Assembly: GCA_964612925.1 (NCBI GenBank)
Contig: CAZTFU010000004.1
Span: 1 to 64,000, forward strand
Length of the DNA stretch: 64,000 nucleotides
Origin: Phil1 sp964612925
GTDB lineage: Bacteria; Bacillota; Clostridia; Christensenellales; CAG-138
Direction of reading: 5' to 3'
Part shown: piece by piece, positions 25,555 through 34,075 of the stretch
Layout of the letters: each line of letters starts with the position of its first letter
How positions within the stretch are numbered: position 1 is the stretch's first letter
Translations under genes and position numbers: made by a program
The notes under the pieces: generated by a model
Database searches by the model: none
What the model saw: the letters and a program-made list of their open reading frames with translations, nothing else
What the model was told of the DNA's origin: nothing

Positions 25555-26340
25555 ATGAACGGTAAAAGAGTGATTCGGCTTATTCTTTTCATATTGTCGG
25601 TGGGCGTGTTTGCTTTTTCCGCTTATATGCTTATAAGCTACTGCGTTGATGAACAAAGGAACGCGGATGTTATCTCTGCCGCGAAAGCCGCGGTTGTGCA
25701 GCACACGCCTTCTCCCGCTGCCGCGGAGGAAACGGCGCCTCACTACGACAATGTGCAAGCTGATGATAAGGAGTGTGCACCTATAAGTGTGGATTTTTCA
25801 GCCCTGTTTGAACAAAACGGTGACATAGTTGCATACATTTATTCGCCCGATACGCCGATAGATATGCCCATAGTGCAGGCGGCGGACAATGATTATTATC
25901 TTCACCGCCTTTTGAACGGCGAAACCAACCGCGCAGGTTCAATATTCATGGACTGGCGAAGCGCACCCGATTTTTCCGACGTGAATACAATAATATACGG
26001 TCACAACATGAAAAGCGGAGCAATGTTCGGCACAATAGACGAATATAAATCGCAAGACTATTACGAGGCGCACCCCGCAATATACATACTTACGCCAAGT
26101 GCAAATTACAAAGCGGAGGTTATTGCGGGCGCAGTGATACAGAGCGATTCCGCCATTTATGACACTTCCTCGGGCGAAGATAAAGTATATAAGGAAATAG
26201 CCAAGGTCGTGGCGGATTCAACCTTCACATCGGCGGTACAGGTGCAAACAGGCGAACGCTTTGTCACGCTTTCCACCTGCTCCTACGAGTTTGACGATGC
26301 ACGCTATGTATTGATTTGCCGCCTTAAAGAAATCGGCTGA
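25555..26340 (+). CDS. srtB: Class B sortase
   Basis: 261 residues. One N-terminal membrane segment (about 7-27), a Pro/Ala-rich spacer and a class B sortase domain from about 80 are visible. Typical features are YSPDTPIDMPIVQAADNDYY, GSIFMDWR, IIYGHNM with the catalytic His, VTLSTCSYEF with the catalytic Cys and DARYVLICRL with the catalytic Arg. All three are present, unlike in the gene before it. The start is 12 bases after the preceding stop with an AAGAGGA ribosome binding site. Its likely substrate is the NPKTG pilin, since class B sortases often recognise NPxTx-type motifs. It is the last gene of the operon and is followed by a strong terminator. Confidence 0.95.
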   Translation: MNGKRVIRLILFILSVGVFAFSAYMLISYCVDEQRNADVISAAKAAVVQHTPSPAAAEETAPHYDNVQADDKECAPISVDFSALFEQNGDIVAYIYSPDTPIDMPIVQAADNDYYLHRLLNGETNRAGSIFMDWRSAPDFSDVNTIIYGHNMKSGAMFGTIDEYKSQDYYEAHPAIYILTPSANYKAEVIAGAVIQSDSAIYDTSSGEDKVYKEIAKVVADSTFTSAVQVQTGERFVTLSTCSYEFDDARYVLICRLKEIG

Positions 26341-26343
26341 TAT

Positions 26344-26373
26344 AAAAATCCCCTTTAACCAAAGGGGATTTTT
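26344..26373. terminator. Bidirectional terminator between srtB and the TSCPD gene
   Basis: A 13-bp perfect stem (26344-26356 with 26361-26373) has an AACC loop, with A-run on one side and T-run on the other. It serves the plus-strand pilus operon and the convergent minus-strand gene ending at 26386. Confidence 0.9.
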
Positions 26374-26385
26374 GCTGTGTATGGC

Positions 26386-26637
26386 TTATTTTGCCGCAAG
26401 TACCTGCTTGAGATTTTGGGCAAGTTGGTCGGAACAGGAGGTAGTCCTGTCGCCGCAGTGAATGCCGTCAAGGCGGGCTATTACCTCTTCAACGGTCATG
26501 CCCTCGGCAAGTGCGCCAAGTGCTTTAAGGTTGCCGTTGCAGCCGCCCAGATAACGGATGTTGTGTACGCGGCCATCCTCAATGTCAAGGTCTATCATGC
26601 GGGAGCATACTCCCTTGGGGTAAAACGTGTAATGCAT
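26386..26637 (-). CDS. TSCPD-domain protein (TIGR03905-like)
   Basis: 83 residues from ATG 26637, with GGAGG eight bases upstream. The short single-domain layout matches TIGR03905/TSCPD proteins: YTFYPKGVCSRMI at the N-terminus, LGGCNGNLKALGALAEGM in the middle and the CGDRTTSCSDQL motif near the end. The family name motif TSCPD reads TSCSD here. Conserved Cys residues suggest metal or redox chemistry, and a related domain occurs in the B12-dependent ribonucleotide reductase. The exact role of the stand-alone form is unknown. It lies 28 bases after the methyltransferase and may be co-transcribed. Confidence 0.85.
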   Translation of the reverse strand: MHYTFYPKGVCSRMIDLDIEDGRVHNIRYLGGCNGNLKALGALAEGMTVEEVIARLDGIHCGDRTTSCSDQLAQNLKQVLAAK

Positions 26638-26665
26638 ATAAGCATCCTCCTTGGTTATATATGGT

Positions 26666-27532
26666 TTAATTTTTTGTCCATCTTCCGCTTGCGCCGCACG
26701 GCAGAACAAGTCCCTCCCCGCCGCGAGTTATGGGCAGACCCACTTCGTCCGCCTCAATATGCCCGCTACCTATCGCCACGCGCAGTGCATTTGAAAGCAC
26801 GGTTGGCGCAAGACCCGTGGTGTACGAATTTATAAGGAAAAACAGTGCATTTTCATCAAGCAGTTTCACACATTCCTTCAAGAGCGGATAAAGCCCCTCC
26901 TCTATCTTCCATGTTTCGCCGCTCGGCCCGCGGCCGTAGCTTGGCGGGTCCATAAGTATGCCGTGGTATGTTCTGCCGCGCCGTTGTTCGCGAAGCACGA
27001 ATTTCATAACATCATCGACTATAAATCTTACGGGTTTGTCCCCAAGTCCGCTTTGGTTAAGATTATCCTTTGCCCATGCAACCATGCCCTTTGCGGCATC
27101 GACATGAACCACCTCTGCGCCCGCGCTTGCAAGCGCACATGTTGCGCCGCCCGTATACGCAAACAAGTTCAGTACACGCGGCTTTTCACCGTTGGGAAGC
27201 TTTGCCGTGCGCACTATATCCTGCATCCACGCCCAGTTTACGGCCTGTTCGGGAAAAAGGCCCGTGTGCTTAAAGCCCGTGGGCCGCACGATAAAGCTAA
27301 GCTCCCGCCAGCGTATCGTCCATGCATCGCTGAGGGAGGCGTTGTATTCCCAGTGCCCGCCGCCCGACGATGAGCGGATATAATGCGCATCGCTCTTGGC
27401 ATTGCCGCGTCCCATGGGCCAAACGGCCTGCGGGTCGGGTCTGAGCAATGTTACGTCGCCCCAGCGTTCCAGCTTTTCGCCGCCGCCGGCATCCATTATT
27501 TCATAATCAAGCCAACTGTCGGCAAGATACAT
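26666..27532 (-). CDS. Class I SAM-dependent methyltransferase (RlmI/RlmK-like)
   Basis: 288 residues. The Rossmann methyltransferase core is clear: VLNLFAYTGGATCALASAGA (motif I, SAM binding), VVHVDAAKGMV (motif II) and ILMDPPSYGRG (motif IV). The NPPY/DPPSYG type is typical of the COG1092 rRNA 5-methylcytosine methyltransferases of 23S rRNA. A substrate-side N-terminal part of about 100 residues lacks an obvious PUA domain, so it is shorter than RlmI. The ATG at 27532 has GAGGAGGT upstream. It is located 11 bases after the CvpA-like gene. Substrate nucleotide is inferred from family only. Confidence 0.88.
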   Translation of the reverse strand: MYLADSWLDYEIMDAGGGEKLERWGDVTLLRPDPQAVWPMGRGNAKSDAHYIRSSSGGGHWEYNASLSDAWTIRWRELSFIVRPTGFKHTGLFPEQAVNWAWMQDIVRTAKLPNGEKPRVLNLFAYTGGATCALASAGAEVVHVDAAKGMVAWAKDNLNQSGLGDKPVRFIVDDVMKFVLREQRRGRTYHGILMDPPSYGRGPSGETWKIEEGLYPLLKECVKLLDENALFFLINSYTTGLAPTVLSNALRVAIGSGHIEADEVGLPITRGGEGLVLPCGASGRWTKN

Positions 27533-27543
27533 GTGCTACCTCC

Positions 27544-28254
27544 TCAGCAACCGGGCATCATGCCCAGCAGAAAATTTGATCTGTAAAAGAACTGCGCCAT
27601 TACGGATTCATTTACCATATCCGTAAGGAATTTGAATTTGCCCTGAAGCACAATAAGCACGGGCGGCAGCAGCATAAAAAGCAGAAACGCCGCAAGTATG
27701 CCCCGCACAAGCCCGACTCCGCCTGCGATGGCACGGTCTGCAATTCTAAGGCTCGGCATTGTCCATGCATAGTCAACACCGTTTATGATAAACGCTATCA
27801 GCGCGCGCACAATGGCAAATATGACAATAAACACCAGTATGTTTATAAACAGAATAACTATCGTTTGGTTAAAATAGTCGCCAAGCGTTACTATTCCTTC
27901 ATCCGCAAAGGTTTCCTTTGCAATGTTGTCCGCTATGTTCTTTGCAAGCGGATACGGCATATCCGCATTTATAAAGACGGAATTGAGCGTATCCGTACTG
28001 ATTTCCGAAATGTTGGTTTTTGCAAGCTCAACATCATTTACATATTCGCTGCCCTCGGTATAATAAAGCATGGTATTAAAAAGCTTATCGTTTGAGCGTA
28101 TTATGCTTGAGCCTACCGGCAACAGCACTATTGCAACAAGCCACGAAAGTATGTATGCGCCTATTGAAAGAAGCGTTGGCAAAAAGCCGCGATATACCCC
28201 GTGCAGCACAAAAAATGCCAACACCGCTATAACGGCAATATCCAAAAGATTCAA
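27544..28254 (-). CDS. CvpA-family membrane protein
   Basis: 236 residues, probable TTG start at 28254 after GGAGG with a ten-base gap. The N-terminal four-helix CvpA layout is visible: LLDIAVIAVLAFFVLHGVYR followed by FLPTLLSIGAYILSWLVAIV. A soluble insert of about 75 residues follows, then two more hydrophobic segments near 125-150 and 170-200. CvpA proteins were first linked to colicin V production and are broadly envelope-stress or transport related; the exact function is unresolved. It lies between the DUF5711-like gene and the methyltransferase on the minus strand. Confidence 0.85.
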   Translation of the reverse strand: MNLLDIAVIAVLAFFVLHGVYRGFLPTLLSIGAYILSWLVAIVLLPVGSSIIRSNDKLFNTMLYYTEGSEYVNDVELAKTNISEISTDTLNSVFINADMPYPLAKNIADNIAKETFADEGIVTLGDYFNQTIVILFINILVFIVIFAIVRALIAFIINGVDYAWTMPSLRIADRAIAGGVGLVRGILAAFLLFMLLPPVLIVLQGKFKFLTDMVNESVMAQFFYRSNFLLGMMPGC

Positions 28255-28289
28255 TCCTTCGTTACCTCCTTTACAAAAGTATCGTGCGC

Positions 28290-29420
28290 TTATTTAAGCC
28301 GCACAAGCTTTAATGAACCGTCCGCCGCCTCGCAAAGCACGTCCGATTCGCTTAATTTCTTTGCGCCCACACATGTAAATTCAAGTGCGAACGTGTCCCC
28401 CTTAACGCCCGCGGCGCTGTATTTACAAATGCTGTTTGACGAAAATGCCACCATTTTGCCGCCGCACGCCATTACGGAATGGATATCCTCGCTAAGCTGA
28501 ACCGTGCGCGCCGTGGCGTTATTTTGGGCGGCCTCACTTACGCTGTAAAGCTTTACCTCGTTCATCGCATCGACTCCGCGCGGAACGAATAGGAAAAGCG
28601 GCTTGGTTGAGGCGGTAGAATGATCCTCAAGCCTATAGCCGTATGTCAAAAGCCGCCAGCTTTCGCCGCTTATGCCGGCATCACACCGTATAAGCTGCTC
28701 CGTGCCCGAAATGAATATGCTTTCATCCGTGAAAACAACCCCGTCCACAAGCTGCGAATTCACGCTTATCACCCCGCTCATTGCGGCAACGGTTTGGCCG
28801 CCCTGAACGGTATAGCTGTACGTTGTAAGGGTAGTTACGGGTGTTGTTGCCGAAGTTGAAAGCGTAAGCGTCCACATAAGGTCGGATGCGGAGGACGAAT
28901 AAAAGCCGCAGCCGATTATCATATCGGTCTGCTGTTCTATTATATCGACAAGCGTACCCTCTTTTGAGTAAACAAGCACGGCATCCGCTCCGCTCGTATC
29001 GCGCCTGAGTATGGCAATGTGATTCTTTGCGCAGTTGAGCGAAATTATCTGCCCGCCCACGTCTATAAGCTGTTCCGTGCCGACTATCTGAACGGAGCTT
29101 CCCGAATAAAGCACGGCGGTACCGTTTTCGGCGGCTACGGTAACGTTGGTCGTGCCAAGGCTTATGCTTGTTGCACCATCGGGGTTCGTGGGGTCATAGC
29201 GTACAAGCGTTGTGCCGTCAACATAGTAGAATATACCATCGGAATAGGCATATTCGGCCTCCGAATAAAACGGAAGCTCCATCACCGTGCCGAACGATGA
29301 ACGGCTTTTCAAAAACGTAAGTACCCCAAATACACCGAGCGCGACAAGCACGGCGGCAAGCAAGACCATAACAACCTGCCGAACGGATACGGTAGCCCTT
29401 TTTGCGCCTTTTCTTCTCAT
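28290..29420 (-). CDS. Membrane-anchored beta-propeller-like protein (DUF5711-like)
   Basis: 376 residues. A basic N-terminus and one membrane segment (about 15-36, VVMVLLAAVLVALGVFGVL) precede an extracellular domain of about 330 residues. That domain is made of repeated short beta motifs, for example EYAYSDGIFYYVDGTTLVRY and VVFTDESIFISGTEQLIRCD, which suggest a propeller. The arrangement next to a CvpA-like gene is characteristic of DUF5711 proteins in Clostridia, but I assign the family only by resemblance. The gene starts five bases after the end of the diacylglycerol-kinase-like gene without a strong ribosome binding site, consistent with translational coupling. Function unknown. Confidence 0.7.
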   Translation of the reverse strand: MRRKGAKRATVSVRQVVMVLLAAVLVALGVFGVLTFLKSRSSFGTVMELPFYSEAEYAYSDGIFYYVDGTTLVRYDPTNPDGATSISLGTTNVTVAAENGTAVLYSGSSVQIVGTEQLIDVGGQIISLNCAKNHIAILRRDTSGADAVLVYSKEGTLVDIIEQQTDMIIGCGFYSSSASDLMWTLTLSTSATTPVTTLTTYSYTVQGGQTVAAMSGVISVNSQLVDGVVFTDESIFISGTEQLIRCDAGISGESWRLLTYGYRLEDHSTASTKPLFLFVPRGVDAMNEVKLYSVSEAAQNNATARTVQLSEDIHSVMACGGKMVAFSSNSICKYSAAGVKGDTFALEFTCVGAKKLSESDVLCEAADGSLKLVRLK

Positions 29421-29425
29421 ATAAA

Positions 29426-30310
29426 CTACTTGCCCGTTATAAAGTCAAGCACGCCGTGTAGCACGCAAAACTCCGCAGGCGTTGTGCCCTTGGGCTCACC
29501 ATCGCACTCTATCCGTGTGGGAAGGTCGGTGCTCACCTGTATGCTCCTTGCCCTAAAGTATATAAATTCCTTGTATTTAAGGTGCGTTCCCTTCATATAC
29601 TTCGGAAGAAGATACAAAAACCTAAGCCTTGATACCTTTTTTATAAGGCAGAAGTCAATAAGTCCGTCATCATACTCGGCATCGGGGGCGCAATTTATTC
29701 CGCCCGCAAAGCGGCGGCCGTTACAAGCAGTAAGCATTATGGCATCCGCACTGAAATGCCTGCCGTCATCGGTTACTATATCCGTCTTTGCGCAGGAAAG
29801 GTGAATGAGCGATTCGAATATGCCCAAAAGATACGGCAGCATGCCGTTAAGCTTGCGCTTATACTTGTCGGTATACCTTACAACATCCACATCAAAGCCG
29901 TAGCCCGATACGTTTATGAAGAATGCTCCGCCCGCCATGCCCGCATCAAGCGGCCTACTTATGTCGGAACCGAGCACATCAACAAGCTCCTCATCGCTTT
30001 CGGGAAGCCCTATGCCATGCGCAAAATCGTTGCCCGTGCCGAACGGCAGCACGCCGAGCTTTATACCCGTGTGATCCTTTACAACGCTTGCAACCTCGTT
30101 AAGCGTACCGTCCCCGCCGACTGCGATTATGCGCGTTTCGCCCGCGGCTATGGCCTCTCTTGCCAGCTTTACCGCGTGGCCCGGGTATTCACTGAAGCAA
30201 TAGCGGTACTCCATGCCGCGCTGTTCCATTATGCCGCGCACGAGTGAAAAGCGGCGCATACCCTCGCCCGAACCCGATACGGGATTAACTATAAAATAAA
30301 GTCCTGACAT
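29426..30310 (-). CDS. Diacylglycerol/lipid kinase family protein (copy 1)
   Basis: 294 residues. The DAGK catalytic domain is evident: FIVNPVSGSG at the start, VGGDGTLNEVASVV with the GGDGT nucleotide loop, and LPFGTGNDFAHG. These residues bind ATP and magnesium in the DgkB/YegS/BmrU family, which phosphorylates diacylglycerol or related lipids. A C-terminal beta-sandwich follows with CNGRRFAGGINCAPDAEYDD. The start has GGAGGGG upstream. The second copy lies 15 bases upstream on the same strand, and the two proteins align along their full length, indicating tandem duplication. Confidence 0.9.
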   Translation of the reverse strand: MSGLYFIVNPVSGSGEGMRRFSLVRGIMEQRGMEYRYCFSEYPGHAVKLAREAIAAGETRIIAVGGDGTLNEVASVVKDHTGIKLGVLPFGTGNDFAHGIGLPESDEELVDVLGSDISRPLDAGMAGGAFFINVSGYGFDVDVVRYTDKYKRKLNGMLPYLLGIFESLIHLSCAKTDIVTDDGRHFSADAIMLTACNGRRFAGGINCAPDAEYDDGLIDFCLIKKVSRLRFLYLLPKYMKGTHLKYKEFIYFRARSIQVSTDLPTRIECDGEPKGTTPAEFCVLHGVLDFITGK

Positions 30311-30325
30311 ATTCCCCTCCGCAAA

Positions 30326-31213
30326 TTATGCTTCCTTGGGAAGCAACACCTTTAGCGCGCCCTCAAGCACACGGAAAGTGGCGGGCGTTGAAAGGTCAAC
30401 CTCACCGTCGAGCTGCAACGTGCACGAAGTCGGGCAACTCACCTTTATTTCCTTTGTGCGTATGTGGTGCGCAATGTTTGTATACTTCATGTGCTTGCCC
30501 TTTATAAAACTCGGCAGCAGCGTGATAAGCTTCAGTGTGCTTATTTTACTTATATAGCACACGTCAAGCATGCCGTCCATGGGGTCGGCCATGGGCACGG
30601 CGCGCATGCCGCCGCCGATATATTGGCCATTGCCCACGCTTAATATAAGCGATTCACATTCTTCTTTTATGCCGTCATGCTCAAGAGTAAGCGGCATTGC
30701 CTTCAGGTGCGAAAGTGCATCTACAATGCCGAGCATATACGGAAGCATACCGTTGTGCTTTTCCTTATGCTTTTCAGTCGCACGGAGCACGTCAACGTCA
30801 AAGCCCAGCCCCGCAACATTTATAAATGTCCTTCCGTTCACCTCGGCCGCGTCCGCATTCTTCACAACGCCGTGCAACAGGGTGTTTATAGCCCCTTCCA
30901 CCGTTTTTGCAAAGCCCATTACCTTGGTAAAATCGTTGCCCGTGCCAAACGGAAGCACCGCAAGCACACCATCCGTGCCGATAAGGGCGGCGGCAACCTC
31001 GTTAACGGTACCGTCCCCGCCAACTGCCGCAATAAGCTTATGCCCCGAAGCTATCGCCTTTTTTGCAAGCTCCGTAGCGTGATGCGGGGCGGCGGTATAA
31101 TCAAACGAAAAATCTATACCGCGTTGTTTGAGTATAGCGGAAAGCTCACCGAACTTTTCCGCCGCCATGCCGGAGCCGGAAACGGGATTGACTATAAAAT
31201 ACGGATTATCCAT
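30326..31213 (-). CDS. Diacylglycerol/lipid kinase family protein (copy 2)
   Basis: 295 residues from ATG 31213 with GGAGG five bases upstream. Same layout as the neighbour: FIVNPVSGSGMAAEKF, AVGGDGTVNEVAAALIG, LPFGTGNDFTKVMG and GNGQYIGGGMRAVPMADPMD. Key residues are retained in both copies. Divergence between the copies is substantial outside motifs, so the duplication is not recent, and the two may have different lipid substrates. It is probably the first gene of the minus-strand run reaching to 26386. Confidence 0.9.
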   Translation of the reverse strand: MDNPYFIVNPVSGSGMAAEKFGELSAILKQRGIDFSFDYTAAPHHATELAKKAIASGHKLIAAVGGDGTVNEVAAALIGTDGVLAVLPFGTGNDFTKVMGFAKTVEGAINTLLHGVVKNADAAEVNGRTFINVAGLGFDVDVLRATEKHKEKHNGMLPYMLGIVDALSHLKAMPLTLEHDGIKEECESLILSVGNGQYIGGGMRAVPMADPMDGMLDVCYISKISTLKLITLLPSFIKGKHMKYTNIAHHIRTKEIKVSCPTSCTLQLDGEVDLSTPATFRVLEGALKVLLPKEA

Positions 31214-31337
31214 ATATACCTCCATGGGTACAACACTTCTATTATAATTCTAATTCATATTTGGCGATATGTACAGTCGAAATGCTGTAAAATTTCCGTG
31301 TACTTTTGAAGCACGGTGCATATTAAGGCGTAAATTG

Positions 31338-31375
31338 AGGGCGCACAAGCGATTTAAGTTCGGCATGTGCGCCCT
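31338..31375 (-). terminator. Terminator downstream of the CcdA-like gene
   Basis: AGGGCGCACA (31338-31347) pairs with TGTGCGCCCT (31366-31375), ten perfect pairs with an 18-base loop. On the minus strand it lies 11 bases past the CcdA-like stop and is followed by CAATTTA; the T-run is weak. Confidence 0.6.
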
Positions 31376-31386
31376 TGAAGATCAAT

Positions 31387-32106
31387 TTAATGAACGTGCG
31401 GTGCGTGGAAAAACGCCTCACTTATTACCTCCCACGCAAGGTAAAATGCGGCAATGAGAATTATTATGCCCAGCACCGTGCGCACAATCTTTTCCGTTTT
31501 CATGTATTTCGGGGAGTTCATAAGGCGATTCACAAGTCCCGCACTCGTGCCCGCAATAATGCTCAGCACCCCGTGCCCAACGGAGAATATAACAAGCAGT
31601 ATTATCCCGTAAAGGGTACTTGCACGGTCCGCAACTATTGCAAGCAGGGCAATCAGCACGGGCGTTGTGCAGTGCGAAGAGAAAGCCCCCGCAAGCAGAC
31701 CCGCAAGGAACGTGGCACCGTAGCCCTTATTCGGCTTTGCCTTTATGGTAGCCTCAGGTATAAGCTCAAACACGCCGAACATCTGCAATGCCATGGCTAT
31801 AAGCAGCAGTGCAAGCGCAACGTGCAACCACACGCCAAGTGAGTTCAAAAGATTCCCGAGAAGCGACGCCACTGCCCCAAGTGCCGTAAACGTTACCGTT
31901 GACCCAAGCGCAAACATAAGCGAAAGGCAAAACGCTTTTTTCGGTTCATGCTCGTCAAGCCCGCCGACACAGCCCAAAATAAGCGGAACGGTCGAAAGCG
32001 AGCACGGCGTAAGGCTTGTAAGCAGCCCCGCCACAAGTGCGATAAGCGGTGCAAGCCACACACTGCTGCCCGCAAGGTTTGAAATAAAGCTTAAAATATC
32101 ATCCAT
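31387..32106 (-). CDS. ccdA: CcdA/DsbD-type membrane thiol transporter
   Basis: 239 residues and six hydrophobic segments, the usual size of CcdA. The two redox cysteines occur in the expected places: TSLTPCSLSTVPLILG in segment 1 and AGAFSSHCTTPVLIALLAI in segment 4. Such proteins carry reducing equivalents across the membrane for cytochrome c maturation or for extracytoplasmic thiol reduction. No cytochrome or thioredoxin-like partner is encoded nearby. The C-terminus ends HAPHVH, possibly metal binding. No strong Shine-Dalgarno sequence is visible before the ATG; the nearest is GGGTG. Confidence 0.85.
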   Translation of the reverse strand: MDDILSFISNLAGSSVWLAPLIALVAGLLTSLTPCSLSTVPLILGCVGGLDEHEPKKAFCLSLMFALGSTVTFTALGAVASLLGNLLNSLGVWLHVALALLLIAMALQMFGVFELIPEATIKAKPNKGYGATFLAGLLAGAFSSHCTTPVLIALLAIVADRASTLYGIILLVIFSVGHGVLSIIAGTSAGLVNRLMNSPKYMKTEKIVRTVLGIIILIAAFYLAWEVISEAFFHAPHVH

Positions 32107-32248
32107 TTATAATACACCCGATTCTTATTGTATAAGGGTTTGCGGCGAAACATTCCCGCAAAATGAATGGTAACTCATTATCGCCGCCAACGCAAGGGCT
32201 ATTTGTGACAAAACCGTGAACAGGTTTACTGCTCTACATATATAATAA

Positions 32249-32278
32249 CACTCCCGACAGGATATACCCTCGGGAGTG
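32249..32278 (-). terminator. Terminator of putP
   Basis: CACTCCCGA (32249-32257) pairs with TCGGGAGTG (32270-32278) around a 12-base loop. On the minus strand TTATTATA follows. The same stem sequence recurs in the terminator at 49527. Confidence 0.7.
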
Positions 32279-32308
32279 CAGTCGTTCTCGGCTTTGCGCC
32301 ATGATATA

Positions 32309-33865
32309 CTATTTTTTGCCTGCGGCTTTGTCAAACTCAAGCAGTATATCCACATGCGGCGCGGAAGTGAGCATTGATACTGCTATTATTGCCACGCTTG
32401 ACGCAAGGAATGCAGGCAATAGCTCGTATATGCCGAATATGCCGCCAATGGGCTTTATAACAAGCTTCCACAGGAAAACCATGCCGCCGCCCGTAAGCAT
32501 CCCCGCTATTGCTCCTTGGCGTGTTGTACGCTTCCAGAAAAGGCTGAAGAGCATAAGCGGCCCAAACGTTGCACCAAAGCCCGCCCATGCAAACGATACT
32601 ATGGTGAAAATAACGCTGTCCTCATCAAGTGCCATAAGTGCGGCAATCGCGGTTATTACAACAAGCATTATGCGCGTAAGCCGCATCACCTGCCTATCGG
32701 TGGCATCCTTTTTGAATATGCCCTGAAACATATTCTTTGCAAATGCGGAGGCGGCTATAAGCAAATATGAATCAGAGGAGCTTATCGTTGCCGCAAGTAT
32801 GCCCGCCATTGCAAGCCCCGCAAGCGATGCGGGCAACAATGTACGCGCCATGTGTACAAACACGTTTTCCGCTTCACTTGCACTCGTAAGCGCCGTGGGG
32901 AACAGTGCGCGGCCTACTATGCCTATAAATATTGCCGCCGCAAGCGATATAATAACCCACACCATTGCTACGCGCCGCGCACGTTTAAGCTCATCTTCCC
33001 TGCGTATGGCCATAAAGCGCAGCAGTACCTGCGGCATGCCGAAATAGCCGAGTCCCCACGCAAGCATGCTTGCAACGTTCAGCGCACCGTAATCCGCACG
33101 TGCGCCGAACACGGGGTTGCCGTTTGACACAAGCTGAGCTCCGTTTTCCGTTACGGGGCTTGCTATGCCGAAAAACTCGAGAAAGCCCGGGAATGCGCTT
33201 ACGTTTTCCATAACCGCATTGAACCCGCCCGCGTTTGCCGTGCCAAGCCAAAGCACGCCCACAAGCACGATAACCATTACAATCGCCTGCATGAAGTCGC
33301 TTGCACTTTCCGCAAGGAAGCCGCCAAGCAGCGTATACAGCAGTACAAACGCCGCACCAACAAGCATCATCAGCGCATACGGCGCATTAAACAGTGATGA
33401 AAACAGCTTGCCGCAGGTAACAAGGCAACTTGCCGCATACACGGTAAAGAATATCAATATAAATGCGGACGATATGCCCATTATAACCTTTTTCTTTTCA
33501 TGAAAGCGGTTTGAAAAAAAGTCCGGCAGCGTTATGGCATTGTCCGCTATTATGCTATACCGCCTAAGCCGTTTTGATACCACAAGCCAGTTTATATACG
33601 TTCCCACGGCAAGCCCTGCCGCAGTCCAAAATGCATCCGCAAGGCCGCACCAGTACGCAACCCCCGGCAGACCCATCAGTAGCCAGCCGCTCATGTCCGA
33701 TGCTTCCGCGCTCATTGCGCTTACCCAAGGGCCAAGACTCCTGCCGCCAAGAAAAAACTTGTCCGAATCGGCATTGGCGCGGCGGGCAAAGTATATGCCT
33801 ATGCCTATAACGGCCGCCATATATGCCGCCATTACCAGCAGTATGTGTAACTGCTCCCGTTCCAT
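32309..33865 (-). CDS. putP: Sodium/proline symporter PutP
   Basis: 518 residues from ATG 33865, with AGGAGG nine bases upstream. This sodium:solute symporter (SSS family) has about 13 hydrophobic segments. PutP-type signatures are FFLGGRSLGPWVSAMSAEAS, DMSGWLLMGLPGVAY and the segment after DNAITLPDFFSNRF. It should import proline with sodium. It is divergent from a LysR-type regulator, with inverted repeats in the intergenic region, and followed by its own terminator. The family-level prediction is strong; proline as substrate is by similarity to PutP. Confidence 0.93.
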   Translation of the reverse strand: MEREQLHILLVMAAYMAAVIGIGIYFARRANADSDKFFLGGRSLGPWVSAMSAEASDMSGWLLMGLPGVAYWCGLADAFWTAAGLAVGTYINWLVVSKRLRRYSIIADNAITLPDFFSNRFHEKKKVIMGISSAFILIFFTVYAASCLVTCGKLFSSLFNAPYALMMLVGAAFVLLYTLLGGFLAESASDFMQAIVMVIVLVGVLWLGTANAGGFNAVMENVSAFPGFLEFFGIASPVTENGAQLVSNGNPVFGARADYGALNVASMLAWGLGYFGMPQVLLRFMAIRREDELKRARRVAMVWVIISLAAAIFIGIVGRALFPTALTSASEAENVFVHMARTLLPASLAGLAMAGILAATISSSDSYLLIAASAFAKNMFQGIFKKDATDRQVMRLTRIMLVVITAIAALMALDEDSVIFTIVSFAWAGFGATFGPLMLFSLFWKRTTRQGAIAGMLTGGGMVFLWKLVIKPIGGIFGIYELLPAFLASSVAIIAVSMLTSAPHVDILLEFDKAAGKK

Positions 33866-33888
33866 AAATTTGATCCTCCTCATATTCT

Positions 33889-33909
33889 AACATGAAATAA
33901 ATTCATGTT
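33889..33909. promoter_or_regulatory. Inverted repeat before putP
   Basis: AACATGAA (33889-33896) and TTCATGTT (33902-33909) are perfect inverted copies with a five-base gap, nine bases before the putP ribosome binding site. It may be a site for the divergent LysR regulator. Confidence 0.45.
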
Positions 33910-33964
33910 TTATGCTGCGCAAGCAATTTATATCGGCGTATTATAGTTGCATATTATTCAAAAA

Positions 33965-34002
33965 GCAAGCGTATTTTTCAATTTTTTATTGGAATCGCTT
34001 GC
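33965..34002. promoter_or_regulatory. Inverted repeat at the lysR promoter
   Basis: GCAAGCG (33965-33971) and CGCTTGC (33996-34002) are inverted copies. The right arm overlaps the predicted -35 box of the LysR gene, as expected for autoregulation. Confidence 0.4.
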
Positions 34003-34027
34003 ATTTGCCGAAAAAGTGCCGTATCAT
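33999..34027 (+). promoter_or_regulatory. Predicted lysR promoter
   Basis: TTGCAT (33999-34004) and TATCAT (34022-34027) are separated by 17 bases, about 48 bases before the LysR start codon. Confidence 0.45.
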
Positions 34028-34075
34028 ATAGAATAATACGAAAGATGAATTATATTCACTTAAACGGAGGCTATT

